The notes: a model not told the origin generated them from the letters alone. Shown: positions 9,234-20,007, counted from the stretch's first letter. The stretch is 64,000 nucleotides of DNA from an uncultured Rubripirellula sp. (GCA_938075415.1 CALJHC010000004.1:248001-312000); one strand, 5' to 3'. Made by a program: numbers and translations.

Positions 9234-10721
9234 CTATTCCCCAAGAGCAGTCTCGAGCATTCCACTGGGAACGCTGCTGGGAATCGCTGCCTCCAATCGA
9301 GCGGAGAGGTTCGGAGCAGTGAGACTCTCGAGAAAATCAACTAATTTATTGATTTCCCCACGCTCGAGATCTATTTCACTTGTCTCCAGTGTCTCAAGCA
9401 TCTCTCGATGAATACGTTGGTTCGTGACGACAAGACCTTGCAGATCCACCTGTGTTAATTGATTCCGAGCACGATATTTCTTAAGAGACCGCTCACCATC
9501 GAGGTGATGCTTGATAACGGATTGAAGATCAGAAAATGATCCGTTGTGCATCCACGGGCCGGTCTCGGTCACGTTACGCAGCGGCGGTGTGCGGAAGGAA
9601 TAGAGATCAACGGCTTGGCCAGTCTCACCGAACCGTCCAAAATCGAGCCCCGATTCCTCATCCTTGCCGGGCCCTAATTGGGGAACTGCCAAGTTGTGGT
9701 GCAACTGATCCGTAAGTAGCGGACCAGAGTGACAGTCGCCGCAACCTGCTTTGCCAAAAAACAAGGCAGCACCTTGTTTTGCCGATCGCGTTAACGCTTT
9801 GGAGTCACCAAGAAGGTACTGATCAAAAGGACTGTCATTCATTCCAAACGCTTCCGCCTCGAATGCAGCGATCGCAATGGCCGCGTGCTGAAACCCCAAG
9901 GACGACTCAGGTACGTCTGGAAAGGCAGCCTTGAACAAATCTCGATATTCCTGGATCGATAGTAATCGTACCATCAGGCCGTCCCAAACACCCTGAAAGT
10001 CGCCATCTGAAATCGCTGCGAGTTCATTCCCAAAGCTGGCATCATCCAATGAACCGCACATCTCATCCCGGCTAGTCACGGGAAACATTGCCTGAATTTG
10101 CAGCGGTGTCTCCAGCTCAACGGGTAACGCATCACCAGCCGGTGAGACGACCCCGTTTTTCCCAACAGAAACTCGACTGTCCCAGAAGGCACTGCTCCAA
10201 TGAACGGATCCCCGATTAAAAATATCCGGTGAATTGCGAGGGATAAATGAGCGCCTCACACCTCGAATACGGAACAAGCCAATTTCCCCAAGTGTTGCCG
10301 AACCAGTACCAACCCCGAGCGATAGGGAGTCAGAGGTAGTCGTAAAAGGGTGATGACAAGTGGCACACGCGGTATCCATATTGCCACTAAGAATGCGATC
10401 AAAAAAGAGCAACTGACCAAGCTCGACATGTTGCGGATCCTGTGACGGTTTGTCGATGGCCTCGACACCGTAGTCCGCCAGAGTTCCTCTTAGAATCGCA
10501 TCATTGTTGAAACGCGACGTCTGATCTGAACCAGACCGTCCCGAACCAGAGCGTCCCGAACCAGACCGTCCCGAACCAGAGCGTCCTCTATTGGAAGAAG
10601 ATATCTTGTCCGCTTTTTTGTCCTCAGAATCCGTCGCAAACGACAGATTGACATTTGAAGAACAAATCAAAAATACAGCCAAAGCGCATAGACGCGCGCA
10701 GATTCTGAACCTAATAGTCAT
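9234..10721 (-). CDS. Di-heme cytochrome c peroxidase / MauG-family protein, copy 1
   Basis: Exported di-heme protein of the CcpA/MauG family, which reduce hydrogen peroxide or oxidise protein substrates. Signal peptide to about residue 29. A low-complexity linker of repeated SGSGR units lies at about 46-66, directly encoded by a 15-base DNA repeat. The first heme motif CATCH is at Cys119-His123 and the second CGDCH at Cys327-His331. Between them lies the peroxidase core (QAMFPVTSRDEM, SSLGFQHAAIAIAAFE). The start at 10721 is supported by a GGGGGAG ribosome site 8 bases upstream. A close paralogue is at 22160-23572 with nearly identical core motifs but no SGSGR linker. No MauG substrate gene is adjacent, so the redox partner is unknown. 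Confidence 0.9.
   Translation of the reverse strand: MTIRFRICARLCALAVFLICSSNVNLSFATDSEDKKADKISSSNRGRSGSGRSGSGRSGSGRSGSDQTSRFNNDAILRGTLADYGVEAIDKPSQDPQHVELGQLLFFDRILSGNMDTACATCHHPFTTTSDSLSLGVGTGSATLGEIGLFRIRGVRRSFIPRNSPDIFNRGSVHWSSAFWDSRVSVGKNGVVSPAGDALPVELETPLQIQAMFPVTSRDEMCGSLDDASFGNELAAISDGDFQGVWDGLMVRLLSIQEYRDLFKAAFPDVPESSLGFQHAAIAIAAFEAEAFGMNDSPFDQYLLGDSKALTRSAKQGAALFFGKAGCGDCHSGPLLTDQLHHNLAVPQLGPGKDEESGLDFGRFGETGQAVDLYSFRTPPLRNVTETGPWMHNGSFSDLQSVIKHHLDGERSLKKYRARNQLTQVDLQGLVVTNQRIHREMLETLETSEIDLERGEINKLVDFLESLTAPNLSARLEAAIPSSVPSGMLETALGE
10528..10587. repeat. 15-base coding tandem repeat x4 inside the peroxidase gene
   Basis: Four 15-base units (GAACCAGASCGTCCC, alternating C and G at one site, so a 30-base higher-order period) start at 10528, 10543, 10558 and 10573. 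On the minus strand they encode the Ser-Gly-Arg linker after the signal peptide. Copy number changes would stay in frame. Confidence 0.9.
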
Positions 10722-11335
10722 CGTTGTGCTCCCCCGAGCGATTAATTGTTAGTAAGAGCTCCCCCGTGAACTTGCCGTCCTCGGCGGAAAACCCCAGACA
10801 TCAGCGAATTCAAGATGTCGTGCAAACATCATGAATCCGTGGTGAAAGCCTATAAGACAGCTTTCAAGCTTGACCGCAAGCAGTCAAATCTCTCGCCTCT
10901 CACTAACGCTTTAGCACGTTTTCAGGGGACATCACTACCCTCGTGCTTTGACTACGATGGTTTCGACGAGTGGCCATGTCAACATAAAAACAGGAAAATC
11001 CTTCAACAATTACCACAAACATTTCCGGCGTCATTCCAACAACCGAGCGAAACGTCAGGCTCGCTCAGGTGGCGAATTTGGTTCAATTCACGTGACGCCA
11101 TGTGGCTGTTTCCGCCTCGGCCGAAACCCTCGAACTCCGGTTCAGCGTCCGGAAATCGAAAACCCCAAAATCCCTTACCGTCAAAGATTGCGAGTCACTC
11201 TGGCTAGAAAATTCGCCAACACCCTGATTGTTAAATCATACCCAGACAGACCCACTCAAATGGCACTCATGCGAAGGAGACGTACAACATCAGGGGACTC
11301 GAGCAAGCAGTGACCGTCGAGCATGACCAGAATGG
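10722..11335. other. Intergenic region, 614 bases
   Basis: Upstream region of the minus-strand peroxidase gene and downstream region of the giant prepilin-like gene. Two overlapping plus-strand frames (10815-11207 and 10948-11313) are open, but neither has a recognisable domain, a hydrophobic pattern or a ribosome site, so I do not call them. No terminator hairpin was recognised. Confidence 0.45.
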
Positions 11336-14300
11336 TTATTGATCCAGGCTCTCAAACACAACCACATTTCGAGTGTTCATATCTTTCCCTGACTGGTAAC
11401 CGACGGGAATCGATCGATCGATTACAAAGGTTCCGCGATACCGCTCATGCATCCCCTCGCTCTCACGATATTCTGCCCCCAATTCGCCACTATTGGCATC
11501 GACCTCAAAAAGACCAATCGTCATACGAATCAAGAATACCTGCGAGTTATTTGCAACGAGATTCGGCATCCGCATCAGAGTCTGATAACGCATCCACGCG
11601 TTGCTGGAGCGATTACTTGTTGGATTGACAGATGGATCGCTGGGATTCACCAAAGGTTGTTCTGTAACACTTCGCACAAAGAAAGGCTTCTGTCTGGGAA
11701 CCGTGTCAGTCACCAAGGTTGAATCCCTAAAAAGACTACTGTTGACCGACGGTCGAACCAACTGCGGCAAAATTGCCTTTCGTGCCAACAATGGTGAACG
11801 GTAAAGTCCTGCAAATCGCGTTGGAAGTTGCGGATGCAAGTCGGTTCGATAATTCACTGAACCGGAACCGGGTCCGCTGTTGGTTACCTTCGAAACTGCT
11901 TGATCGCTGGTGAAACCACGGCGACTCGCAAGAAACCGGTTGAAGCCAAGCGGACTTCCACTGGTCGCATTTGAAAATTCATCCGGCGTCATGTGCGATT
12001 GCATCAAACCAGCCCAGACAGGAAAGCTCGACAGTGAATTAAGGTTGATCGTTCCTTGACGTTGGTTGTTGTAAAGAAAGTTAAACGGCGGCTTCATTAA
12101 ATCGGCAAATCCCGTCCAGTTATTGACACGATTGGAAAGTGCCGCGGTGCGCGCCGGAACCATGTATTTGATCTCTCCGCGATACCGGGGAAGGGTATGA
12201 ACGAAATCAAACACTCGCACCAATTCAAGGCTTCCCGGGTCTCCAGCGTTGGCGGATCCTGTCGTCAAATCGCTATGAAAAAAGTTCAGCAGGTATCGAA
12301 AGGGTGACTGACTAACAACGACTTCCGAATTATCGGTTGGATAAACATTGGGATCATCGACGCATACCGTGAATTCTTCAAACAATCTCGCCGCCGAACA
12401 AGCCGGAACCATCATCAATTCATAAGGGGTGGCAAAATCACGATTCAACCACGGATGCAAGGCGTAAGGCACTCGAGGAAAATTAGAATCCATCCCGGTC
12501 ACAAGCGTCCCAAGTGGCAGGGTGTAACCCTCAAATGATAACCCAGCTGCCGGGACATTCGGATTTGAAACCGGATGCACACAATTGAGGAAACTCAGGG
12601 AAGAAAAAATCTTTCCATCATCATTGGGAAGCTGACTTTCAAACTTGAAGTAATTTCCCTCACCACCTGCACCATAGGCGGCGACATCGATCTTGTTGGT
12701 CCCCGAGTCACTTTCAGATTCATAGGTAAATAAAGCATTGGCGGGAATTGCTTTGCCCAAGTCCGATGGCAGCCGCACTTTTCCATTTCGCTGTCGACTT
12801 CTGCGAGCGTAATCGTTCTGCTCATTTTCCGTAACAAAGTCTTCACGTTCCTCACCACTAAAAACGGTAAGATCCAACTGCATCCAATCCACCGTTCGGT
12901 ACGGATTCGTCACTGCATCGTAAGGTAAGGTCGGATCGGCCAACCGTTGGAGGAATGCGGTGCGATAATTCTCAATCGTCCCCAACTCGGGATCCCCTTC
13001 AGCACCAAACGGAACGAGATCAAAGTCATCATCAACGGGATCATTGATCGCGGTATCATTGTTATCGCTGAAATCCAGGTACGCATCGGTGAGCGGGTAC
13101 GAACCCCCGCTCGCTAAGACATCATCCCCAAAATACTTGACCGTGGGCTGGGGGTAGTACTGATTCGCATGAGGCATCGGCTCGCTGATGTTCAGACCCA
13201 CCACACCATTTTCATGAATCGTTGGCGCCCAGCCGTTGCGTCTGGGCGCTGCAACAACCAGCGGCAGTGCCCTGGATCCGTAGGTGGCGCCCTGACCTGC
13301 AACCGACAGCACGGGCGTCACACGATCGCCAAGCCGATTCTGATCACCATCCAACAGTCCGTAATGTGTTATCTGCGGGTAACCCTGCAATGCCTGCACT
13401 CGAATTGATTGAGCGGAAGGTCCCGATGGAGAGATCTGATTAGTCAGACCAAAGGTATTTCCACCAGTGTTGCCGCCTGCGTTATTTGCATTTCCAAAAT
13501 CAAAACCGGACCCAAGGTGGGTCGTCAATCTGGGAGCAAGAACGAGGAATTGACCTGGTTCTAAAAGACGATCCTGATTTAGCCCGGGGTTCGAGGTGAA
13601 GGAAGGCGTAACAAAGACCTGATCCGGCGACATGTCACCAAGTTGATTACCGTTAATGATGCCACGAATCTGGTTGTACGCAGCTTGTGGATTGGCATCC
13701 ACCTCGGAAACATTGGTAAACAAAATGAAGCGAGTGAAATCCAAGGGCCGATTACCATTTGGCAATCGGCCTTGAATTTCATCTGGCTGGTCGAGATCAA
13801 ACGATGCGGTATCAGGTGACGTTAATCTAACTCGAGATGGAGCGGCATCGATGGTCTCGTCTTGGATACCGCCATTGCGATCATGACGCTCTGAGATGGC
13901 AATTCGCCAGACGGGCGCTCCATAGACGGCAGCATTATTTCGAGCGGGTGCCGTTGCCGCAAGATTTAACTGCAGATCTCCCGTTGGTGACTGCGAGTAA
14001 AGTTCCATTGGGAAACCGGGCTTTGTTGATTCGTCCGTGACCAACGAAGCATCGATTGGCGGATGCGGGCAGAACAATTCAAGAAACAACGAACCCTGCG
14101 GGACCCGAACTTGATCCGTTGTGATGTCCGAAGCATTCTGACTTTCTTTCTTGTACTCACCAGTTGAGTCACGATTGGTGTCCCGGACACGGACGTCATG
14201 GAATGCGAGACTCTCTGAGAAAACTAATTGCGGCTCCTCAACTCCCCAAACTACGTTATCCTGATTCACCCCGTTACCCGGTGTGGACCATCCGCCAGCA

Positions 14301-16858
14301 TCAAAGGGATCCGGATCAAACTCAAAGCGAGTCATGATGGAGTCTGGATCGCGGTAATCAACAACGTTGACCGCCCACTGTGCTAATCGGCGAGCCGTGT
14401 AGGTCTCCAGTTCTGTCTGATTGTGGTTCGCATGGGTGGGTAAAGTGCCCTCGTCAAAAGGTGCTTCCAGCTGGTAACGCACCAACATCGCAATCAGGTA
14501 CAGGTGTCGGGCCAGTAACTCGCGACCCGATGCGGTTGTGGCATTTCCCTGCCCCTGACCCTGACCCTGACCACGTCCTTCATCCCAAGTGTAGGAGGGC
14601 CGGACATTTGAAAAGCCGGCAGGCAAGCTACCCTCTGAATTGTTGGCCACACCAAAAGCTTGACTTTCAACTGCGACCTCTCCCGGTTCGTCAATCACTC
14701 CGTTCTGATTGTCATCGAGTCCATTACCGATGGCTCGATTCACATCCAATTTCCGACCCAAACGCAGTTCCGGTGGAATGATTTTTTCAAGCCACGGTCG
14801 ATTGACATTCCCGTTGCCGTTTCCAAAAGCGTTACCATTTCCATTACCATTGGCAACACTGGCAATCAAAGTCAAATCCATCAGGGAAACGATTGGTGCA
14901 TCCTCGCTGGCACCGAGGGTGCTGAATGCGTGGCGGTAACTTGGATGCTGCTCAATAAGCCGCCCCAGACGTTCACGCAAACGACTTGGCAACAACTCGG
15001 CATCGAAGTCGTCTGACCTCAGAATGGACTCAAGATCAGCAAAGGTGAAAGCGGCATCCCCGGCAAGCGTTCCACTGGGATCCAGTTCGTATGGATGATT
15101 GACATCCTGACGGGGTGGTGCAGCGATGGATGGCGGTACCATTAGCAAGTGACCACTTCTGCCAATACCGACAGCAGACTGTCCATAAACATCGGTGGGA
15201 CTCCCCAATCCACCGGCAGCGGTGTGATACTTGGGGATCCATCCGTGGGTCAAAGTGTCCAGCGAGTCACGTCCAACTCCACCAGGATTCACCGATGCCC
15301 TACCTGAGTCAAATTCGTATTTCAAATCGATGACTTCGTTAAGCAACGCGCCAAGTGCGTCACTGGCGCCATCGGTCTGGGGAAGAGCGATATCCGCGGG
15401 CCCCCATCCCACACCACGGTACAAAGACCGTTGTGTTCTCGGCTGACCGGACCATGCTGCAGCGGCATCACCGATTGCTCCGGATTGCTTCACCGTTGCT
15501 TTCGACTGAAGGCTACCGTGAGCATTCAGATTGAGACGAGCCCCCAGGTCTTCAATCATCGGCGCGACCAAAGGACGCAGGACTCGACCATCCTCCGCGA
15601 CAAACTCGGGCAAACCAAAATCAACCCAAACGCTATCCGGTATTCCATCGGAATCATTATCCACATCCCACTGACCATTGATCAACGCTTCGACAAGTTG
15701 GTTAAGCCTTGCGTCATTAGTAATGGGTAACGCTGAACGCAGCGCATACTCGGGACTTCCTCCCTTGAAACGCTCATTCATGGCCGGAAACGAGATGGCG
15801 TTCCCGCCGGGGTCCGCGGACTGACTAGCCGCGAGTGGCAACGGCCTGAACGTACCGCGGCGAATACTACTCAAAAGTCGCGTTACGTTGCTCGCATCAC
15901 CCTGATTCAATAAATAATTGATGACCGAGGGACGGTGAAACGATGGAATCACCGATCCGTCCTCGTTGCGATGACTTAGAAACCAGTTATTAAAGTCCGC
16001 CGCGTCGTAATCTTCATCAACGTCACCTGAGATGGCAGATTTGTCGATGCTTCCCAGAAGATGGTTAGGCTGAAGAGATACTGGTAGGTTGGCTAAACCT
16101 GGGTACGTGTCATTGACCGCGACGTCAAATGAATCTGTTGCTACGTCATAACCCAAGCCAACTGAATTCCGCGGCCGACCATTCAACCAGGCTGTATTGC
16201 TTTTGAGGAACAGGCTTGCTGCATTGGGATAACTCGGGTCAGCAAACTCATCTCCGTGTAACTCAAATCCCAAATTCCACGCTTGGCTATTTCCGTTACC
16301 GACATACTGTGATCGAAGAACACGATATGTTTGGTTCTTTAATGGTCCCTCCAGAAAGGTGATCGCCGCACCCGCGAAGACGTCATCAACCTGCGGAAAG
16401 ACGGGTGGACCGCGTGTACCAGAATTACCTTGTGTTCGCGTTGTCACTCGAATGAAAACAAACCCACTCTCCTCCACCGGTGGTGGACCATTGGCGACTG
16501 TCAAAGCCAGTCCATCATGAAGACCGTAGTAATCCGCCAGCAAGTCCTCACCATAGAAAGGATTGGTCGTATCAGATGATCCGCGCAGAAGCGTCATTAA
16601 CGATTCATTCATCGTCCATTCAGCATCGAAGCCACGAGTCTCACGCTGGGCCAAGGCAAAGGAGGTATCTCGCGACTCATTACTGAATACGAGAAAAGAA
16701 GCAACAAGAATACTAAAGAAGGTCAATGATCCAAGAACCACCAGAAGGATGACACCGTCCCGTCGCCGGCCTCGCTCGGTGGTTAACTTCTCTCGGCAGC
16801 CTGAGTGAAATTCATCTGGGCTAGAGCAATGCAAAAAAGTCTTTCTTGGGTCGGCCAT
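11336..16858 (-). CDS. Giant prepilin-like protein with GspK-type features (about 1840 residues)
   Basis: Unrecognised as a whole. Near the N terminus a basic, glycine-containing stretch (GRRRDG) leads into a hydrophobic helix (VILLVVLGSLTFFSILVAS, about residues 36-55), the layout of a type IV prepilin or type II secretion pseudopilin. Two GspK-like landmarks are MIEDLGARLNLN and, near the C terminus, GTINLNSLSSFPVW. Asp-rich loops DVDNDSDGIPDSVW and GLDDNQNGVIDEPGE look like calcium-binding loops. Low-complexity GN and GQ runs (around 14530-14580 and 14790-14860) break the chain. At about 1840 residues it is several times the usual GspK length. The ATG at 16858 is preferred over a TTG at 16876. 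It probably belongs to the planctomycete pilus or type II secretion apparatus, but no other component is adjacent. Confidence 0.7.
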   Translation of the reverse strand: MADPRKTFLHCSSPDEFHSGCREKLTTERGRRRDGVILLVVLGSLTFFSILVASFLVFSNESRDTSFALAQRETRGFDAEWTMNESLMTLLRGSSDTTNPFYGEDLLADYYGLHDGLALTVANGPPPVEESGFVFIRVTTRTQGNSGTRGPPVFPQVDDVFAGAAITFLEGPLKNQTYRVLRSQYVGNGNSQAWNLGFELHGDEFADPSYPNAASLFLKSNTAWLNGRPRNSVGLGYDVATDSFDVAVNDTYPGLANLPVSLQPNHLLGSIDKSAISGDVDEDYDAADFNNWFLSHRNEDGSVIPSFHRPSVINYLLNQGDASNVTRLLSSIRRGTFRPLPLAASQSADPGGNAISFPAMNERFKGGSPEYALRSALPITNDARLNQLVEALINGQWDVDNDSDGIPDSVWVDFGLPEFVAEDGRVLRPLVAPMIEDLGARLNLNAHGSLQSKATVKQSGAIGDAAAAWSGQPRTQRSLYRGVGWGPADIALPQTDGASDALGALLNEVIDLKYEFDSGRASVNPGGVGRDSLDTLTHGWIPKYHTAAGGLGSPTDVYGQSAVGIGRSGHLLMVPPSIAAPPRQDVNHPYELDPSGTLAGDAAFTFADLESILRSDDFDAELLPSRLRERLGRLIEQHPSYRHAFSTLGASEDAPIVSLMDLTLIASVANGNGNGNAFGNGNGNVNRPWLEKIIPPELRLGRKLDVNRAIGNGLDDNQNGVIDEPGEVAVESQAFGVANNSEGSLPAGFSNVRPSYTWDEGRGQGQGQGQGNATTASGRELLARHLYLIAMLVRYQLEAPFDEGTLPTHANHNQTELETYTARRLAQWAVNVVDYRDPDSIMTRFEFDPDPFDAGGWSTPGNGVNQDNVVWGVEEPQLVFSESLAFHDVRVRDTNRDSTGEYKKESQNASDITTDQVRVPQGSLFLELFCPHPPIDASLVTDESTKPGFPMELYSQSPTGDLQLNLAATAPARNNAAVYGAPVWRIAISERHDRNGGIQDETIDAAPSRVRLTSPDTASFDLDQPDEIQGRLPNGNRPLDFTRFILFTNVSEVDANPQAAYNQIRGIINGNQLGDMSPDQVFVTPSFTSNPGLNQDRLLEPGQFLVLAPRLTTHLGSGFDFGNANNAGGNTGGNTFGLTNQISPSGPSAQSIRVQALQGYPQITHYGLLDGDQNRLGDRVTPVLSVAGQGATYGSRALPLVVAAPRRNGWAPTIHENGVVGLNISEPMPHANQYYPQPTVKYFGDDVLASGGSYPLTDAYLDFSDNNDTAINDPVDDDFDLVPFGAEGDPELGTIENYRTAFLQRLADPTLPYDAVTNPYRTVDWMQLDLTVFSGEEREDFVTENEQNDYARRSRQRNGKVRLPSDLGKAIPANALFTYESESDSGTNKIDVAAYGAGGEGNYFKFESQLPNDDGKIFSSLSFLNCVHPVSNPNVPAAGLSFEGYTLPLGTLVTGMDSNFPRVPYALHPWLNRDFATPYELMMVPACSAARLFEEFTVCVDDPNVYPTDNSEVVVSQSPFRYLLNFFHSDLTTGSANAGDPGSLELVRVFDFVHTLPRYRGEIKYMVPARTAALSNRVNNWTGFADLMKPPFNFLYNNQRQGTINLNSLSSFPVWAGLMQSHMTPDEFSNATSGSPLGFNRFLASRRGFTSDQAVSKVTNSGPGSGSVNYRTDLHPQLPTRFAGLYRSPLLARKAILPQLVRPSVNSSLFRDSTLVTDTVPRQKPFFVRSVTEQPLVNPSDPSVNPTSNRSSNAWMRYQTLMRMPNLVANNSQVFLIRMTIGLFEVDANSGELGAEYRESEGMHERYRGTFVIDRSIPVGYQSGKDMNTRNVVVFESLDQ

Positions 16859-17600
16859 CGCTAAATGTTCCCGCAAATAATGTCAAAACACGAATCGTGC
16901 TACAGAGTCCACTGCGTAAAAACCCGCCTTGAGTCATCCCTCAAATCCCAATCCCAATCCGAATATTTTCCACTTGTCCTGCTTGCCATCAAAAGATTGA
17001 GATTTCCTGCGGCGTTAAGCCACAGCGGCGGATGTTTCGCATTTAATACTCTAGCCGCCTCTGACCCCCTGATTGAGTTAAGTCCCGAGCTACAGTGATT
17101 ACCGCTCAACAATCCATCAACTTTAACGATATTGAGGATCAGGCATGCCGATTGTTGCCGGATCCGATTCACCGGGCAGGAGAACTCGGATCGGTCAGGG
17201 GCGACAAAACATCAAGCGTTGAGTTTCATCCCCCCCCCTCACGAAGAGATCTCCCCATTTAGCGTTGAGACAATGACTGAGGGCAACGCAATTGCTGATG
17301 GCAATCTTCCGTTCAGGAGAGATCAAAGAATGCGATTAAAACCCTTACCAGACAAAAGACAAGTCTCAGTAGATGCTTATCAGCCGACCAGACCGATCAC
17401 CACTGGTACATCAGGTCCAAGATTCAATTCATGGCGATACGAAACGAAGGCAATCAGACCTGACCATCACTCCAGGCCAGGCGACGGTTCCCGGCAGAAA
17501 GCATCAACAGGTTTTCATATTCGTTATCATCTGTGAATCGGAAATGCCTGAACTTTGACCAGCAAAGATACAACCCCCGCAATCACACACTGCCATTCAA
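16859..17600. other. Intergenic region, about 740 bases
   Basis: Divergent promoter region between the giant prepilin-like gene and the Gfo/Idh gene. Open frames (for example 17132-17536 plus, 16900-17172 minus) overlap each other and match nothing I know. A C-run lies near 17230. No repeats or RNA gene recognised. Confidence 0.45.
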
Positions 17601-19079
17601 ATGAAAAAAACAGATTCGAGTCGCCGCTCTTTCCTAAAGTCATCCGCAGTGACGGCTGGAATGGTCGGAGTTGGAACCCAGATCAAAACCAGTGGTATCA
17701 CGGAAGCAGCGAATTCCCCCAATTCAAAACTCCGAATCGGCTTCATCGGTGTTGGAAGTCGTGGCTTCGGAGCACACGTCACTCGATTGACCAAGCACGA
17801 GATCAATGGCGAACCGATTGAACTTGTCGCCGTATGCGATGTGTTTAATGAGAATCGAGACAAAGCTGCCGACCACATCAAGAAAAACACCAACCATGAC
17901 GTCTCCAGGTACGAGGATTACCTGGAGATGTTTGAAAAGGAAAACCTTGATGCGGTCTGCATTGGAACACCTGATCACTGGCACGCAAAACAAGCCATTG
18001 ATGCACTGAATCACGGACTGCATGTGTACTGTGAAAAACCGATGACGAAAACCGTTGAGGAAGCCATTGAGGTCATGAAGACCTGGAAGGAATCCGGAAA
18101 GGTGATGCAGGTCGGTGTGCAATCCACAAGCCTTCCCGTCTGGAACCAGATCAATGAACTGCTGACCGCGGGCCAACTCGGAAAAGTCCTGATGTATCAA
18201 ACCGAGTACTTCAGAAACTCGGCGCAGGGACAATGGCGTTATTACAAACTCACCCCACAGATGACACCACGGAATATCAACTGGAAAAAATGGCTGGGTG
18301 TGGATGAAGGATTGGCAGAGTACGAAGATTTTGACCGAGCCGTTTACAGGCAATGGCGAAGGTTCTGGCCCTACGGATCGGGGATGTTCACCGACCTTTT
18401 TGTGCACCGAACCACGACCATGCTCAAGGGTATCGGACTCCGATTCCCAGGACGCGTCGTCGGCGCCGGCGGTCTTTACCTTGAATACGACGGCCGCGAT
18501 GTTCCCGACGTTGCAACTGTGGCTGCGGATTTTCCGGAAGGTGTGCAGGGGCTGGTGACTGCGACCATGGCCTGCCAAAACACGCCAATCCGGCAACTCA
18601 TTCGTGGTCATCTCGGGTCGTTTGTATTGGGCACTGGTGAACAATTCGATGGGTTTAAATTCATTCCAGAACGTCCACAGGTCACTCGCAACAGCAAACT
18701 TCAAGAAGAACGAATCGCCACCGAATCCATTGATGACACCACCCTGGCACACTTCAAGAACTGGATTGATGCAATGTCGGCTAATGACCCAGCACTTTGC
18801 AACAATGACCCCGAACTTGGTGCCGCAGCGATTACAACGGTGATTCTAGGAGCGAGGAGTTACCGCGAAGGGAAAGTGTTCCATTTCGATCACGAGAACC
18901 ACACCATTCATGACGGCACTTCGGAATGGGCAACCACTTGGGAGCAAAAGTCAAAACGTCGAGAGAAACCAAATCATATTAAGAACTGGACAGCGGGTGA
19001 CCACGGAAGTCTGCTTGAAGAACCCGAGTATATGAAACTGGCGGGTCCTTGGCAGAACGGAAAAGAACCGGGTAGCTAG
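17601..19079 (+). CDS. Gfo/Idh/MocA-family oxidoreductase, Tat-exported
   Basis: NAD(P)-dependent sugar dehydrogenase family member of 492 residues. A twin-arginine signal (SRRSFLKSSAV, Arg8-Arg9) indicates export of the folded, cofactor-loaded protein, as is common in planctomycetes. The Rossmann fold starts at about residue 44 with GFIGVGSRGFG, and the conserved family motif CEKPM (Glu145-Lys146-Pro147) follows IGTPDHWHA. The C-terminal half (from about 170) is the family's alpha/beta substrate domain. Probable role: oxidation or isomerisation of a sugar derived from polysaccharides. A 342-residue frame on the opposite strand (17724-18752) is a codon-bias shadow. No operon partner. Confidence 0.9.
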   Translation: MKKTDSSRRSFLKSSAVTAGMVGVGTQIKTSGITEAANSPNSKLRIGFIGVGSRGFGAHVTRLTKHEINGEPIELVAVCDVFNENRDKAADHIKKNTNHDVSRYEDYLEMFEKENLDAVCIGTPDHWHAKQAIDALNHGLHVYCEKPMTKTVEEAIEVMKTWKESGKVMQVGVQSTSLPVWNQINELLTAGQLGKVLMYQTEYFRNSAQGQWRYYKLTPQMTPRNINWKKWLGVDEGLAEYEDFDRAVYRQWRRFWPYGSGMFTDLFVHRTTTMLKGIGLRFPGRVVGAGGLYLEYDGRDVPDVATVAADFPEGVQGLVTATMACQNTPIRQLIRGHLGSFVLGTGEQFDGFKFIPERPQVTRNSKLQEERIATESIDDTTLAHFKNWIDAMSANDPALCNNDPELGAAAITTVILGARSYREGKVFHFDHENHTIHDGTSEWATTWEQKSKRREKPNHIKNWTAGDHGSLLEEPEYMKLAGPWQNGKEPGS

Positions 19080-19311
19080 CGTGGAAGATGGCTATCAAGG
19101 ACAGAGCAATCACACACGATTGAGAAAGGCGATTGCATTGACCTTGGGTGCAAACAGCGACAAGTGAATGAACTCGCGCAAACCTAACCTGCAACGTTAC
19201 CTGCGTGACATGGTTCCAGCAGTTTCAAGGACCACGAACTCCGATGCAGACCGAAAAGACGAAGTCAATACTTGCCTTCTTGCAGGCCAGTGCACTGGCT
19301 TCCTCACCACG

Positions 19312-20007
19312 CTACTGGCCCGGCAAAACCCGTCTCAGGCTCAAAAGGCAGGTACGCCAGTGTTCGGGCATGACCGCGTTTTCGTCGCCTTCGTGATAAC
19401 TGCCATACTTACCACCAAACTTCATCACCACCTTCGTCCCACGATCCATTGCAACCAGCAGCGACGTGAACTCGACACCGCGAAATGTTTCGCGTTGAAA
19501 AAACCGAAACGAGGAAGCGGGCAAGCCACCAGGACTAACCCTCTCCGCCAGTAATTCCGCTCCTATTTCCTCGTTCAATCCCTCCATCTCGGGTATCAGC
19601 GCTTCTGCATAATTGCTGGGCGGACTGGTAAAGCGATCCCACTTCGGGTCTTCTAAAACCGCAAAGATGAAATGGCATTTTTCTTCGCCGCGATATCGCC
19701 AAACATTCTTCTCTTCGCTTGCCTTACCATCTGAAATCAGCTCATACCCAATGGGCAACTCAAAATCATAATTGGCGAGACGAATCGTCTGAACAGTCTC
19801 CGGAACCGGTTCCGTTATATTTTTATTTTGCTCGGCATGGTCGGCGTTGGCTAAGACTTCCTGCTCTTGGCGAAAAAAAACAAAACCCAGAAACATCAGA
19901 ATTAGCATCGTCAGGGTTCCGACACAACCAACTGCGACAATAACAATCGTCGCGTTACTGACAAAAGGTTTTGGCTTTTCATAAATTGTGTAGGGGTCGT
20001 GTTCCAT
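19312..20007 (-). CDS. Membrane-anchored hypothetical protein
   Basis: I do not recognise this family. The 231-residue chain has a short cytoplasmic N terminus (MEHDPYTIYEKPKPF), one strong transmembrane helix at about 19-45, and then a soluble domain of about 180 residues. The soluble part has regular alternating strands (for example ANYDFELPIGYELISDG and TSLLVAMDRGTKVVMKFGG) and no metal or catalytic motif that I can identify. ATG at 20007 is the only sensible start. It converges with the Gfo/Idh gene and diverges from the next sulfatase; nothing in the context points to a function. Coding status is supported by the ordered hydrophobic pattern. Confidence 0.7.
   Translation of the reverse strand: MEHDPYTIYEKPKPFVSNATIVIVAVGCVGTLTMLILMFLGFVFFRQEQEVLANADHAEQNKNITEPVPETVQTIRLANYDFELPIGYELISDGKASEEKNVWRYRGEEKCHFIFAVLEDPKWDRFTSPPSNYAEALIPEMEGLNEEIGAELLAERVSPGGLPASSFRFFQRETFRGVEFTSLLVAMDRGTKVVMKFGGKYGSYHEGDENAVMPEHWRTCLLSLRRVLPGQ

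Noticed and set aside
17724-18752. 342-codon minus-strand frame opposite the Gfo/Idh gene
   Set aside because: It lies wholly inside a well-supported gene on the other strand and matches no family, so it is a codon-bias shadow.
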